Below, piece after piece: positions 46,482 to 58,017 of a DNA stretch of 64,000 nucleotides. This DNA comes from Argentina anserina (lineage: Eukaryota; Streptophyta; Magnoliopsida; Rosales; Rosaceae), in NCBI RefSeq assembly GCF_933775445.1, contig NC_065872.1, forward strand, positions 7,502,001-7,566,000, given 5' to 3'. Each line of letters starts with the position of its first letter. The stretch's first letter is position 1. Below the pieces are notes generated by a model that had not been told where the DNA came from, did no database searches, and saw nothing but the letters and a program-made list of their open reading frames with translations. The position numbers and the translations under genes were made by a program.

Positions 46482-49476
46482 ATGATCAAATCCCAGCTGG
46501 GGGATATCAAGTCCACTTTGGATTCTTTGGAGCCACTGATCAAAGAGATGGCAGATTGTGGGAAGGAATTGGGTGATCAAGGGGAGGAACTCGAGAGTCT
46601 TAGAGTGAAAATGGAAGAGGGAGTTGAGATTATTCGCAAGTGCTCGAAAGTGAGTAGGTTCAAGAAGTATAAGTATGGCAACAGACTTGTTGAATTGAGC
46701 AAGGCACTTCAGAGGCTGTTGGGGATACTGAAAGTGCAGGGCATAAGGGATGTGAAGAAGGCTTTGGTTTCGGTGAGGAACGTTGGGAATGTGGTGCAGA
46801 GGATTGAAGAGAATCGTGTGATACAGAACAATCAGTCTGCGAAAATTCAAGGGTGGTGTGCTGTAACTGAGCCTCCTACGATTACTGTTGGATTGGATGT
46901 GCCTCTCAGAGAATTGAAGATGAAGCTCTTTACTGACGGAGTTTCAATGGTGATACTTACTGCTCCTGGAGGATGTGGCAAAACTACCCTGGCTGCAAAG
47001 TTGTGCCAAGATGCAGAAATCAAAGGTTCTCTCTTTTTGCTAAATAGAAAGTTTGATAACCTAGCTAATTGAGTTATATCAAAGTCTAATTCAGCTGTAT
47101 CTGTAGCTAGCTATAAATATTAAATTTTAAGGGTAATAACTACTCTCAAGTTTTTTATTCAATACAGCAAATAGGCTAAGTCTCACTCTCCTTGGTAGGA
47201 TTTAATCTCCTAATGATTCTTTCTTGTCTATTATTTGCATAGATACATTCAAGAGCAATGTCTTCTTTGTTACTGTTTCAAATAAGCCCAACTTAGTCCT
47301 CATTGTACAAGAGCTACATCATCGAACGGGTGCCGTAGTCCCTGACATTCAAAGTGAAGTAACAGCAGTCAGCTGGCTGCAGCAATTTTTGAAGCAAACA
47401 GGACAAAGTCCTATGTTGTTAGTCCTGGATGATGTCTGGACTGGATCAGAATTCATTCTTGAGAAGTTTGATGACCTAAAAATGACAGATTACAAGATAT
47501 TGGTAACATCAAGGTTTGCTTTTCCAAGATTTGGTTCACCATATCATTTAGAATGTTTGAGCAATGCAGATGCAATGGCACTTTTCCACCATGCAGCATC
47601 TTTAGGAGACAGGAGCTCCTATATATCAGCAGATCTTTCGCAAAAGGTGAATTTCTTTGCCTGCAACGCAAAAAATATGTGCATATTGATGCAGGAAAGA
47701 TGATGAGATACTAAATTCACTTTCTCCGCCAAGCCTAGTGTTTGACTACATAAATTCTGCTTTGCAGATAGTAGAACGTTGTATGGGATTTCCACTTGCA
47801 ATTACAGTTCTTGGACGATCACTCTGTGGGCAGCCAACAGAGATTTGGGAAAAAAGAGTACTGGAATGGTCTAAAGGTTCTTCCGTTCTTGAAACTGAAC
47901 ATGATTTGCTTAATTGCCTCCAAAGTAGCTTAGATGATTTGAATGAAGAGAAGCCTCTCATTGGAAAATGCTTCATAGACCTTGGTTTATTTCCCGAAGA
48001 TAATAGAATCCCTGCTGCTGTCCTCATTGATATGTGGGCAGAGTTATATGACATACATGAAGATATTTCGTCTGTTATAAACCTCTATGAACTTGCCAAT
48101 AGGAGTTTGGTTAATCTGGTACTCACAAGGTGCGCAGTCCAGCTTCTGTATCACTTGTTTGATCTTGTCACTCCAGTATTTCAAGTCAATCTGTAGCTGC
48201 TTCTCATAATTTTACTGGAATATATATGTTGAAGAAATTCTCAAGCAAATTGGTTTTGAACTTTTGATCATAACCAGCAGGAAGGACAGCAAGGATAGCG
48301 ATGGCTATTACAGTGAACACTTCGTTACACAACATGACATGCTGAGGGAGCTGGCTATCCAACAGATGAGTCAGGAATCACTACAACAGAGAATGAGACT
48401 GTCAATCGACATATGCGGAGACAACCTTCCTATGTGGTGGAAAGAACAAAACTATCAATCCTTCATTGCACGCCTTGTATTAATCTCGACAGGTTGTTAC
48501 ATCTCTCTTTTAGCAGACAATTCACATTGGGAATTATGCTCATGTAAATAGGCTGATTAGGCTCATACTCCTTTCGTTATTAATGATGTATATTATTTCT
48601 TCTCATCTCACATTATAACCTATAATATATGCAGACGAAGAGTTCTCATCCACATGGAAAAACTTGGAACTACCAGAAGCAGAGGTTTTGATTTTGAATT
48701 TTCATACCAAATATTATGCCTTACCTGAGTTCATGAAGAAAATGGATAAACTGAAGACTCTTGTACTCACAAGTTACAGTACCAGTCCTACTGAGTTGAA
48801 TAACGCTCAACTCGTTGATTCGGTACCAAGTATAAAGAGAATCAGATTGGAGCGAATTTCAATTCCTTCAATTAGCAGGTATCCTATACAGTTGAAAAGT
48901 TTGAAAAAGATTTCTCTATTCATGTGTAGCATTGGCCAAGGTTTTGGTAACGGTTCCATGCATATATCAGAGGCGTTCCCGAATCTTGTTGAAATGAATA
49001 TTGATTACTGCAATGATCTGGTGGAGTTGCCTCACCAACTATGTGACCTTATTCAACTCAAGAAACTCAGTGTCACCAATTCTCATAAGCTCTCTGCCTT
49101 ACCCGAAGACATTGGAAATCTTGTAAATTTAGAGCTGCTGAGGCTTAGGTGCTGTACAGACTTATCAGAGTTACCCAGCTCCATAAGGAATCTCAAGAAG
49201 CTGAACTTGTTTGACATATCGGATTGCGTTAGCATCAAGGAATTGCCTGAAGACATTGGAGAACTTTGCAATTTAGAAAGGCTCAACATGCAACAGTGCT
49301 CGAGATTAAATGAGTTGCCATCTTCAGTCTTGGATCTCGCACGCTTGAAGGAAGTGACATGCGATGAAGAGACAGAAATCTTATGGGAACCCTTCTTACC
49401 GTATCTCACAAACATGCATGTAAAGGTTGTGAAAGAAGAAATCAACCTGAATTGGCTCCACATGTCTCATTTCTGA
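46482..49476 (+). CDS. NRG1-type RPW8-CC-NB-ARC-LRR protein lacking the family start codon (gene 5)
   Basis: A near copy of gene 4, with exons ending 47025 and then 47243-47646, 47768-48129, 48281-48492 and 48635-49476. P-loop APGGCGKTTLA, LLLVLDDVW, KILVTSRFAFPRFG, GFPLAITVLGRSLCG, CFIDLGLFPEDNRIP, QHD and the LRRs are intact, with no stop downstream. The aligned gene 4 start ATGACAGTGGCA reads ACGGCAGTGGCA here. The in-frame stop TAA at 46281 lies upstream and there is no ATG between them. The first in-frame ATG is at 46482 (MIKSQLGDIKS). Using it removes about the first 30 RPW8 residues (AVALIGGEGFSVTFWTLCDS...), which form the first helix. Alternatives are an ACG start or an upstream spliced exon. 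Exon 3 ends in CAAG^GTGCGC, a weaker but valid donor. Confidence 0.78.
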
Positions 49477-50199
49477 GAGCTTTCTTTATTCAAAATTATA
49501 AATGCTGCAGCACTGCTGGTATGATTCGTCTCAAAGGAACCTTAATAATCTGAACCCTCTGGACATATCCGATGATTAATTGCCCGGGAAATTTGAAAGG
49601 AAGCTCAATATCAGACAGTATAGCTATTGTGGATGTTGAACAGTTAAATATGTGGTTGATAATGAGAGGAATGTTTATGGGAACCTTTTCTCAGCTGGTA
49701 AAAGAAATCAAAGTTCATGAATTGGCTTCTTAAGGTTCATTCTTGAGGATAGTCTTTTCCTCGTACGCTTGAACATATTGGTTGTTTGTTGTATTTCTTT
49801 TGTTCGTTTGTTTTCCTTTTTTTTTGTTATTAATTCTGTAAGTTGTACTAGCTAATTAGTGCAAACTGCAGTATATAGTGCCAAATTTTGAGGAATTAAA
49901 TTTGTTGTCTACCTCTATCATGCACATTCCATGCCCACCACCATAACTAAATGTCAAGTGTCATTTTTCTTAATAAATTTCTAACTATTGTGTTATAAAA
50001 TACACTTAACATTTAATTAGAATAACAAGGATGGACGATAAATTTATTTCCAAATTTTGAAATGATGGAATCTTGAAAAGTTGAAATAATCGCCAGCTAA
50101 AAACTAGAGCAGGACATAATTTTCTATAGGATAATAGGTACGAATAGGTAACATCCAAGAAAAGCAAGTCTAGCTAGTACAACTAGAATAGGTATTGAC
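49477..50199. other. Spacer between genes 5 and 6, holding an LRR relic
   Basis: Apart from the relic at 49540-49745, no coding sequence was seen. The rest is AT-rich. The 5' half expected for gene 6 (RPW8, NB-ARC) is not present here. Confidence 0.5.
49540..49745 (+). pseudogene. Relic of an NRG1-type LRR exon (3' end)
   Basis: The stretch reads NLNPLDISDD, LPGKFERKLNIRQ and then a VVDNE..VYGNLFS-like C-terminus and NWLL-type residues in shifting frames. It matches in order the last ~70 codons of the LRR exon of genes 1-5 (LLDISDCFSIKELP, RLNMRQCSRL, CDEETEVLWEP, NLNWL). It is heavily decayed. It could be the tail of another lost array member or a misaligned duplicate of gene 5. Confidence 0.7.
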
Positions 50200-50551
50200 C
50201 CAACAGGACTGAGCAAAAGACTCAATATAGGTGTATGTGAAGATGCAATTCCTAATTGGCGGACGGAACATAAGTCAAAACCCATGAAGACTGGTTTATT
50301 ATCTATCTCAACTGGTAATCTTCCCCTATCTCCTCTTCTAAGTTCTAACTTCTAACCAAATACACATAAATGCAGCAAACAAGCAAATTTAGACCCGGAC
50401 CCTGCACCCTAATGTGTATCAGATTAGTTTCTATTCCACTAACATCATAGCGTATTCTTTGCAGATGGGGCGTTTTCATCTGAATGGCACAACATGCATC
50501 TGCCAAAAGCTAAGGTTCTGGTTTTGAATTTTCAGACAAAGACCTATGCAT

Positions 50552-50695
50552 TGTGAGTGGAGGGTAGTAGGTATAGTGGAGGGAATCACGGGTAGTGGAG
50601 TGATTAGTGATTAGTGTGAATTAGTCTATATATACCATTGTAATCTGTATATGCAATTCATCAATTCAAAGAACAACAATCAGTATCTTACCACT
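50552..50695 (+). repeat. 5' LTR of Copia 2
   Basis: It starts TGTGAGTGGAGG and ends CTTACCACT, directly before the PBS at 50696. It carries TATATATACC near its 3' part, a possible promoter element. Confidence 0.9.
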
Positions 50696-50707
50696 TGGTA
50701 TCAGAGC
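50696..50707 (+). promoter_or_regulatory. Primer-binding site of Copia 2
   Basis: TGGTATCAGAGC, initiator-Met tRNA type, immediately after the LTR. Confidence 0.92.
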
Positions 50708-51251
50708 CTCCTGCTTTGTTCTTTCCTTTTTTTCCTTTTTCCGGCAGGTCGACCTCTGGCGCCTCTCCGCTGCTTCTGCTTGGCCGCTCCGCACTCGGAC
50801 TCGCCGCTCGACGTCGCCGTCGATCTTCCCCGGAGCTAATCGCCCGTTGTCTGTCCCTTCGAAGTCGCTCCGTTCTTCCGCCTCCGCCACTACTCCTCAT
50901 CGACCCGCAATCACCCTCCGCCACTGTCCCTCTGAGACGCCCTCCTCCGGTGGTCCCTCTCTTCCCGGATCTCCCCCTCCTCGGTGCTCTCTCTCCTCCG
51001 GTGGTCCGCTCCATCGACGAGACCGGCGGTCGCTCTCTCCCCTTTTTCACGCGGTTTCGGCGAAAGTGCGAACCCCTCACATTTATCTACTCTCAATCCG
51101 ACCCGACCCGGCCCGCTCTCGCCCGACCCGGCCCAGCCTGGTTCGACCAGATTCTGTCGGTGCATATTCACCGTCAGTGCACGTGCACCGGTGACAGATT
51201 GTTCTCATTTTTTTGTGTTTTTTGCTGTCTAACTTTATTGTTTCTTTTTCG

Positions 51252-54200
51252 ATGGGTTCTAGACATGAAACTGAGGATTCTCAGCTCCCTCAAGTTCCGA
51301 CCTTTGAAGTATCTGTCAAAAGTTCTGACAGTGGTTCATTTGGGGGCACCAAACTCAACGAAACTAATTTTCGTAAATGGAAACGACTCATGGCTGCTCA
51401 TCTTCGAGGCATGCACAAGATGAGACATGTCACCCGCGTCACTAAGGCTCCTAGTCCTGAGGATATTTTTGCCTACAACAAATGGGACGACGACGATGGT
51501 CTTGTCATGTCCATCTTGTGGAAAGCTATGAATGATGAGATAGTTGATCTGGTGGAGGCATGTGCTACTGCGTAGGCAATATGGGAGACACTGACTGGCT
51601 TATATACTAATGACTCTGGTTTCATACAGGTTCATGAGTTAATGTGCACATCTTTGGCCATACACCAGGATGGGCAACCGGTGGCGCATTATTTTACCAA
51701 ACTAAAAAATATTTGGGCTAAGATTGATGTGAAACGTCCTTGCATGATAAAAAAATCAAGAGGATATTGTTTGGTACCACAAGGAGAAGGAGCTTGAACG
51801 AGTTCACCATTTTCTGAAAGGTCTTGATGCTAAGCATACCAGTGCGAAAGGCGAATTGCTCCGAATGACCAAACCAACTAGCCTACTCGCCGCTTTCACC
51901 TATATCCGAAAGGATGAGTCTCAGCAGGAGAGTATTCTTCCGGCACCGGCTGTCATTTCCAGCCTTACTATTCATGCTCGCTCTCCGGCACCACCCTTTA
52001 TGCAAGCAACTTCTGCTCCCCTTCATCGACAAGGACCACCACCAGGTTTCGGAAATCAGCCTCGCCCTCCTTGCTCTTATTTCCATGATACTACCTATGC
52101 TCGTGCGACCTGTTGGAAATTATATCCGCATCTTAGGCCCAAGAGGCCTAATCATCGTCCCCAGGCTAGAGCAGCTCTTCACTTAGTTCCGGAACCCGAT
52201 ATCTATGGTGTGGTTGGGCATAATCATCATATTGCTGGCGGAGCACCTACAGCTTCCATCGTTGGCCGTAGTCAAATTGGTATGGCCTTCAATATTTCTC
52301 ACTTTGTTAGTTTTGATACTTGGATTATTGATTCTGGTGCATCTGATCATATGACTTATGATAAATCTTACTTTACCGTATTGTCCCCTCCACCCGTACC
52401 CTCTGTTACTAATGCTAATGGTGAGGCATTCCCCGTGTTAGGGTCCGGATCCGTTCGTATTACTCCCACCATAGAGCTTCACAACGTACTCTATGTACAT
52501 GATTTATCTCATCATTTGATATCAATTCCCCAATTGAACGCTGACGCTCAGTGCTCTGTAACATTTTTTCCGATGTATGTGATCTTTCAAGATCTTCTCA
52601 CCGGACGGGTAATCGGTCGGGAGTATCTGAGGGGCCGGTTGTTTCATCTGGATCTGACATACGCAGGGGGAAAACCAGGGGGACAGTCTCAGACCGCTTT
52701 ACTCTCCACTTCTGACAAGCTAAGTGAAGTTTGGTTATGGCATCGTCGCTTAGGGCATCCATCTTTTAGTGTTATGAAAAAATCTATGCCTACTTTGTTT
52801 ATTAATGTGGACGAGTCTTCTTTATGTTGTGAGACCTGTGTTTTGGGCAAGAGTCATCGATCTACTTATTCCCCTAGTACTTCTACTAAAAGTTTTCTTC
52901 CTTTTGAACTAATTCATTCTTATGTTTGGGGACCCTCTAAAGATTCTACTGTGTCAGGCATGCGATATTTTGTGTCATTTATTGATGATTGCTTCATGGA
53001 TTGTTCTTCTTAAAAATAAAGATGAGGTTTTTTCAGCTTTTTGTGCCTTTCATACCTCTGTCCAAACACAATATAATGCCACCATTCGAGTTCTTCGTTC
53101 TGATAATGGGGGGGGGGGAATATGTGAATCATCACTTTCAGGAGTTTTTTTAACACACACGGGATTATTCATCAAACAACGTGTCCTTACACACCTGAGC
53201 AAAATGGGGTTTCTGAAAGAAAAAATCATCATTTACTTTACATGGCTCGGTGTATTCTTTTTAGTGCCCACATGCCTAAATACCTTTGGGTGATGCTGTC
53301 ATTACTTCCGCCCACCTTATTAATCGTCTTCCCTCTCGTGTCCTTCAAGGGAAAGTTCCCTATGAGGTGCTTGCATCTCATGTCTCATTACCCTATTTTC
53401 ATAATCTTCCTGCTCGTGTTTTCGGTTGTGTTGCTTTTGTTCATCTTCCACCATATCAGCGTTCTAAGTTGGATGTTCGGGCGGTTAAATGTGTGTTTGT
53501 TGGGTACGGAGGACATCAGAAAGGGTACCGGTGCTATCATCCCCCTACTCGGAAGTACTATGTCACTATGGATGTTACCTTTTTTGAGGACATGAGTTAT
53601 TTTCCCTCTTCTGATACTGCTCTTCAGGGGGAGAATTCATTTTTTGAAGAGTTGTATCATGGAGAGGGAGAAACAAGTGAGTCAGTTGATATGGTAATAG
53701 GTTACGTTGAGATTACCAAAGCCACGCATGCACCACCTGAGGTCGTCACTCAAGAGATTCAAGCACCAGAAGCTGACAACACAACTGCCCCTCATGACTC
53801 CCGTACAACTATCTATACCCCTGACCAATGCTCTCCTGGTACAGAAGATCACTCACCTGAGGTTAGTCATTCTATTAGAGCTAATAGTAGACAATATGTT
53901 TTGCCAAATAGGTCTACTCGGGGTCAACCAACAAAAAGATATGAACATACCCTTCAGACTAAAGCCAAGTATCCGGTAGCGAATTTTATATATACCAAAA
54001 AATTATCTAAGTCATATGAGTCATTTGCGAATCAAATATCTATTGTATCAGTACCTAACAAAGTGCAAGATGCATTGGGAGATCCAAAATGGAGGAAAGC
54101 AATGGAGGAAGAGATGGAAACATTACAAAAGAACAATACTTGGGAGCTTGTACCTCCACCATATGGCAAGAAGACTGTAGGATGTCGTTGGGTGTTTACA

Positions 54201-55580
54201 GTGAAGCATAATCCAGATGGGTCAGTAAGCCGGTATAAAGCACGCTTAGTAGCGAAGGGGTTCACCCAGACATATGGCATAGACTATGATGAGACATTTG
54301 CACCTGTTGCAAAGATAAACACTATCCGGGTATTGCTTTCTGTCGCTGCTAACTTGAACTGGCCACTTAGGCAGTTTGATGTTAAGAATGCATTTCTTCA
54401 TGGAGAACTAACAGAGGAAGTATACATGGATCTTCCGCCTGGATACGTGGCCGCTTCTCCAAGTAACTCCGTATGCAGATTGAGAAAGTCTTTGTATGGT
54501 CTTAAACAGTCACCTCGTGCTTGGTTTGGAAGATTCTCACAATTCATGAGGAAGATTGGCTACAAACAGAGTAATTCAGACCACACGTTATTTCTCAAAC
54601 ATCAACAAGGGAAGGTAACAGTCCTAATTATATATGTTGATGATATGGTAGTTACTGGGAATGATACTGTTGAGGTGGATAGATTACAGAAACAGCTTGC
54701 CACAGAGTTTGAGATGAAGGACCTAGGTACACTCAAATACTTCTTAGGCATTGAAGTAGCCCGGGGTAGTGATAATATCTATCTGTGTCAGAGGAAGTAC
54801 ATCCTTGATCTACTAACAGAGATAAGTATGTTGGACTGCACTCCCATTGATACTCCTATCGAGTAGAACCATCGGTTAGCAGAGTATCCAGATCAAGTCC
54901 CTACTGACAAACCTCGTTATCAGAGGCTAGTTGGCCGTCTGATTTATCTATCACATACCAGACCAGATGTTGCGTATGCAGTAAGTGTAGTAAGTCAGTT
55001 CATGCATAATCCCAGCGAGGACCACATAGATGTTGTTGTAAGGATCTTGAGGTACTTGAAGTCAGCTCCGGGGAGAGGAGTAATGTTCTCTAATCACAAT
55101 AAAATCCTTGAAATTTGTGGCTTTACAGATGCAGACTGGGCTAGAAATATTACAGATCGGAGATCCACATCAGGGTAATTTACCTTTGTTTGGGGTAATC
55201 TTGTTACATGGAAGAGTAAGAAACAAAAGGTGGTAGCTCGATCTAGTGCTGAAGCAGAGTACAGAGGTATGGCTCAGGGAGTATGCGAATTATTATGGCT
55301 TAGAAACTTGCTACAAGATTTGGGTATTAAACCTAAATGTGTTATGCAGCTGTACTGTGACAACAAGGCAGCTATTGATATTTCACATAATCTTGTACAA
55401 CAAGATCGTACAAAACATGTGGAGGTTGATCGTCACTTTATAAAGGAGAAGTTAGACGCGAAGATCATCAGTTTTCCTTTTGTTCATACAGAAGAGCAAC
55501 TTGTCGATATGCTCACAAAATGAGTATCTAAGAAATCTTTTTATGACTCACTTGGCAAGTTGGACATGGTTGATATGTAT
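51252..55580 (+). pseudogene. Copia 2 gag-pol polyprotein, multiply disrupted
   Basis: The start is MGSRHETEDSQ at 51252. Domains match Copia 1 one for one, including DSGASDHMT, WHRRLGHPSF, YVDDMVVTG and SSAEAEYRG. Lesions relative to Copia 1 are: TAG near 51573; an extra A in the A-run near 51749; an 8 nt deletion near 52993; the same +4 G-run expansion at 53108-53118; an extra T near 53151; a missing G near 53290; TAG at 54864-54866; TAA near 55177; and TGA near 55521. In the zinc knuckle the second Cys is Phe (CSYFHDTTYARATC) and the His is Tyr. It is inactive. Confidence 0.9.
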
Positions 55581-55599
55581 GCGCTAACTTGAGGGGGAG

Positions 55600-55755
55600 T
55601 GTGAGTGGAGGGTAGTAGGTATAGTGGAGGGAATCACGGGTAGTGGAGTGATTAGTGGAGTGATTAGTGATTAGTGTGAATTAGTCTATATATACCATTG
55701 TAATCTGTATATGCAATTCATCAATTCAAAGAACAACAATCAGTATCTTACCACT
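55600..55755 (+). repeat. 3' LTR of Copia 2
   Basis: Same sequence as the left LTR plus a 12 bp duplication. It follows the PPT and precedes the TGCAT target duplication. Confidence 0.9.
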
Positions 55756-56590
55756 TGCATTTCCCAAATTCAAGAAGAAAATGTCAAAGTCGCTGAAGGT
55801 TCTAATAGTCACAAATTATGGTGTCATACCAGCTGAAGTGAGTAACTTTACCTCACTGCATTCTTTATCCGAGCTGAAGAGGATAAGATTAGAACGGATT
55901 TCAATTCCTGCCATTAGCAAGAACATAAGTTTGAAGAGGCTACAAAAGATGTCTTTATTCATGTGTAGCATCGGGAGAGCTTTTAGCGAAGGTTCCATCA
56001 AGTTCTTTGAGGCATTCCCAAGTCTTGAAGAAATTGACATTGCTATTGCAGTGATCTGGTGAAGTTACCAGCTGACCTTTGTCTTCTAATTCAACTGAAG
56101 AAGCTCAGTATCACCAACAGTCATAAGCTATCTGTCCTGCCTGAAAATATTGGAAAGCTGGTCAATTTAGAACTATTGAGGTTAAGGTCCTGCTCAGACC
56201 TGTTAGAGTTGCCAAGTTCAGTTAGGGAACTCAAAATTTAAAGGTTCTTGACATATCCAATTGCTACAGAATTAAGGAGTTGCCTGCACATATTGGTGAA
56301 CTGTGCTGCTTAGAAAAGCTCAACATAAGGCAGTGCTCTAGATTAAATCAGCTGCCTAAGTCAACTTCCGGTCTTGAAAGGTTAACTGATGTGATATTGA
56401 TGAGGACATAAAAGAGTTATGGGAACTTTTCTTACCCAGTTTCAACGTAAGGGTGGTCAAAGAGAAATTCAACCTAGATTGGCTTCAAAAGCTTTACTCT
56501 TGAGAGCTTTCCTCTCATGCACATTTGCTCAATTTCTTCCCGGATTTTCTTCTGTCGTTTGTTTCTTTGATTTCTTTGCTTTTTGTAAAA

Positions 56591-57650
56591 GAGTTTTTTT
56601 CACCAACAGTCCCTCAACTCTGGTGTACCTACCAATGTGATACCTCAACTCTTAATCGTACCAATGTGATACCCAGACTCTAGTATTGCTATCATTGAAG
56701 TACTTCCGTCAGTTTTTTTCAACTTTTCCGTTATCTTGGTGACGTGGCAGGTACGTGAGGCCCACAAAGAGGGTTAAAAGACAAAATTAACCTCATCTGA
56801 GAAGAGCAATGTTTTTCCCGCCCTTTACCTTGAGAAAGACACCCAACAATTCCAATTTTGGCGCCAATTTTCACTCCATACTCCTTAATTTGTGTCTAAT
56901 ATCTAAACTAAAGAACTACCGCCAACCAGTCGACCACAATCTGATAAAACCTAGATCAATCTCATTTTCTATTTTTACCCTAGCACTTGTTAAACTAACA
57001 GAATAAATATATAAATTTATATGGAACATCTCATTTCCACAATCTCATAAGAATATAGAAACACATAACTTAACGAAATTCAACTACATGTACCATTAGT
57101 TCTTACAAGCAAAAATCATGGCAGATCAACATAAAAGGTGGCAACTAATGGTACTTAAACATGTATTTGAATTTCTTTAAGTTATGTGTTTTTATATTCT
57201 TATGAGATTGTGGAAATGAGATGTTCCATATAAATTTATATATTTATTATGTTAGTTTAACAAGTGATAGGGTAAAAATAGAAAATGAGATTGATCTAGG
57301 TTTTATCAGATTGGTTGGCGGTAGTTCTTTAGTTTAGATAAGAGACACAAATTAAGGAGTAGAGAGGGAAAATTGGCGCCAAAATTGGAATTGTTGGGTG
57401 TCTTTCTCAAGGTAAAGGGCGGGAAAAACATTGCTCCTCTCAGATGAGGTTAATTTTGTCTTTTAACCCTCTTTGTGGGCCTCACGTACCTGCCACGTCA
57501 CCAAGATAACGGAAAAGTTTAAAAAAAACTAACGGAAGTACTTCAATGATAGCAATACTAGAGTCTGGGTATCACATTGGTACGATTAAGAGTTGAGGTA
57601 TCACATTGGTAGGTACACCAGAGTTGAGGGACTGTTGGTGAAAAAAACTC
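56591..57650. mobile_element. Foldback (MULE-type) element, near-perfect 1060 bp inverted repeat
   Basis: The left end GAGTTTTTTTCACCAACAGT is exactly the reverse complement of the right end. Arms of ~510 bp (56591-about 57101 and about 57142-57650) pair almost throughout and are separated by a ~40 bp loop. The 9 bp target duplication TTTGTAAAA (56582-56590 and 57651-57659) fits Mutator-like elements. There is no coding capacity. It lies ~90 bp after the stop codon of gene 6, so read-through transcripts would form a long hairpin. Confidence 0.92.
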
Positions 57651-57659
57651 TTTGTAAAA

Positions 57660-58017
57660 TAATATGAGATATTATGAGTGTAGTGTACCTTTTTTCCAAG
57701 GATACATGAAATGGCTTCACAAGCTTCAGTCGATATTAATCGATCCTCTTCGTTTATGGAATAGATATTGGAGCAATACGAGTGAGTTGCTTTTCAATTT
57801 TTCTTCCATTATTTTGAATTTCATCAAGTTTTCTCCTTGTGATTCACGTGTGATAACTGATAAGTCCTGCGGCGGAGATCGGACCTGAGCTTTGTTGAAG
57901 CCCAATTTAGGACAACAAGGCCCAAACAGAGCTGCCCTATACAGAACTGAAAAGACACGAACACAGTCCAGGCCAGGATAGGAAAAGTCAAGTCAATCCC
58001 TGCACCTATCATGGGAG
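57660..58017. other. Spacer with a repeat-like segment
   Basis: No gene was seen. The part from about 57880 to 58010 (GAAGCCCAATTTAGGACAAC, AAGGCCCAAACAG) has the look of a retrotransposon LTR or leader piece, but no boundaries were found. Confidence 0.35.

Larger units (their letters stand above)
50552..55755 (+). mobile_element. Copia LTR retrotransposon 2 inside the gene 6 LRR exon
   Basis: LTRs at 50552-50695 (144 bp) and 55600-55755 (156 bp) are identical by eye except for one 12 bp tandem duplication (TAGTGGAGTGAT) in the right copy. The target duplication TGCAT lies at 50547-50551 and 55756-55760. PBS TGGTATCAGAGC starts at 50696 and PPT GAGGGGGAG is at 55591-55599. The body is closely related to Copia 1, but the LTR sequences differ. 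The coding region has many lesions (see gag-pol). Removing the element restores the LRR reading (TYA then FPKFKKKM). Confidence 0.92.
50200..56503 (+). pseudogene. 5'-truncated NRG1-type LRR pseudogene (gene 6), split by Copia 2
   Basis: Only the end of exon 4 (about 50200-50315, PNWRTEHKSKPMKTGLLSIST) and exon 5 remain. Exon 5 starts at 50465 after TTTGCAG. It is interrupted at 50551 by Copia 2 and resumes at 55761 (FPKFKKKMSKSLKVLIVTNYG). It runs to a TGA at 56501-56503 after FNLDWLQKLYS. RPW8 and NB-ARC are absent. Frameshifts occur near 56045 (before DLVKLPADLCLLIQLKKLS), near 56238 and near 56390. A normal intron 4 (donor ACTG^GTAATC, acceptor TTTGCAG) is kept. It decays less than the other relics, and its LRR sequence resembles gene 1/3 as much as gene 4/5. 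Confidence 0.85.

Noticed and set aside
50695..51230. Long GC-rich open frames on both strands in the Copia 2 leader
   Set aside because: They lie between the PBS and gag start, have low-complexity Arg/Pro/Ser composition and have no counterpart domain; shadows of the leader.
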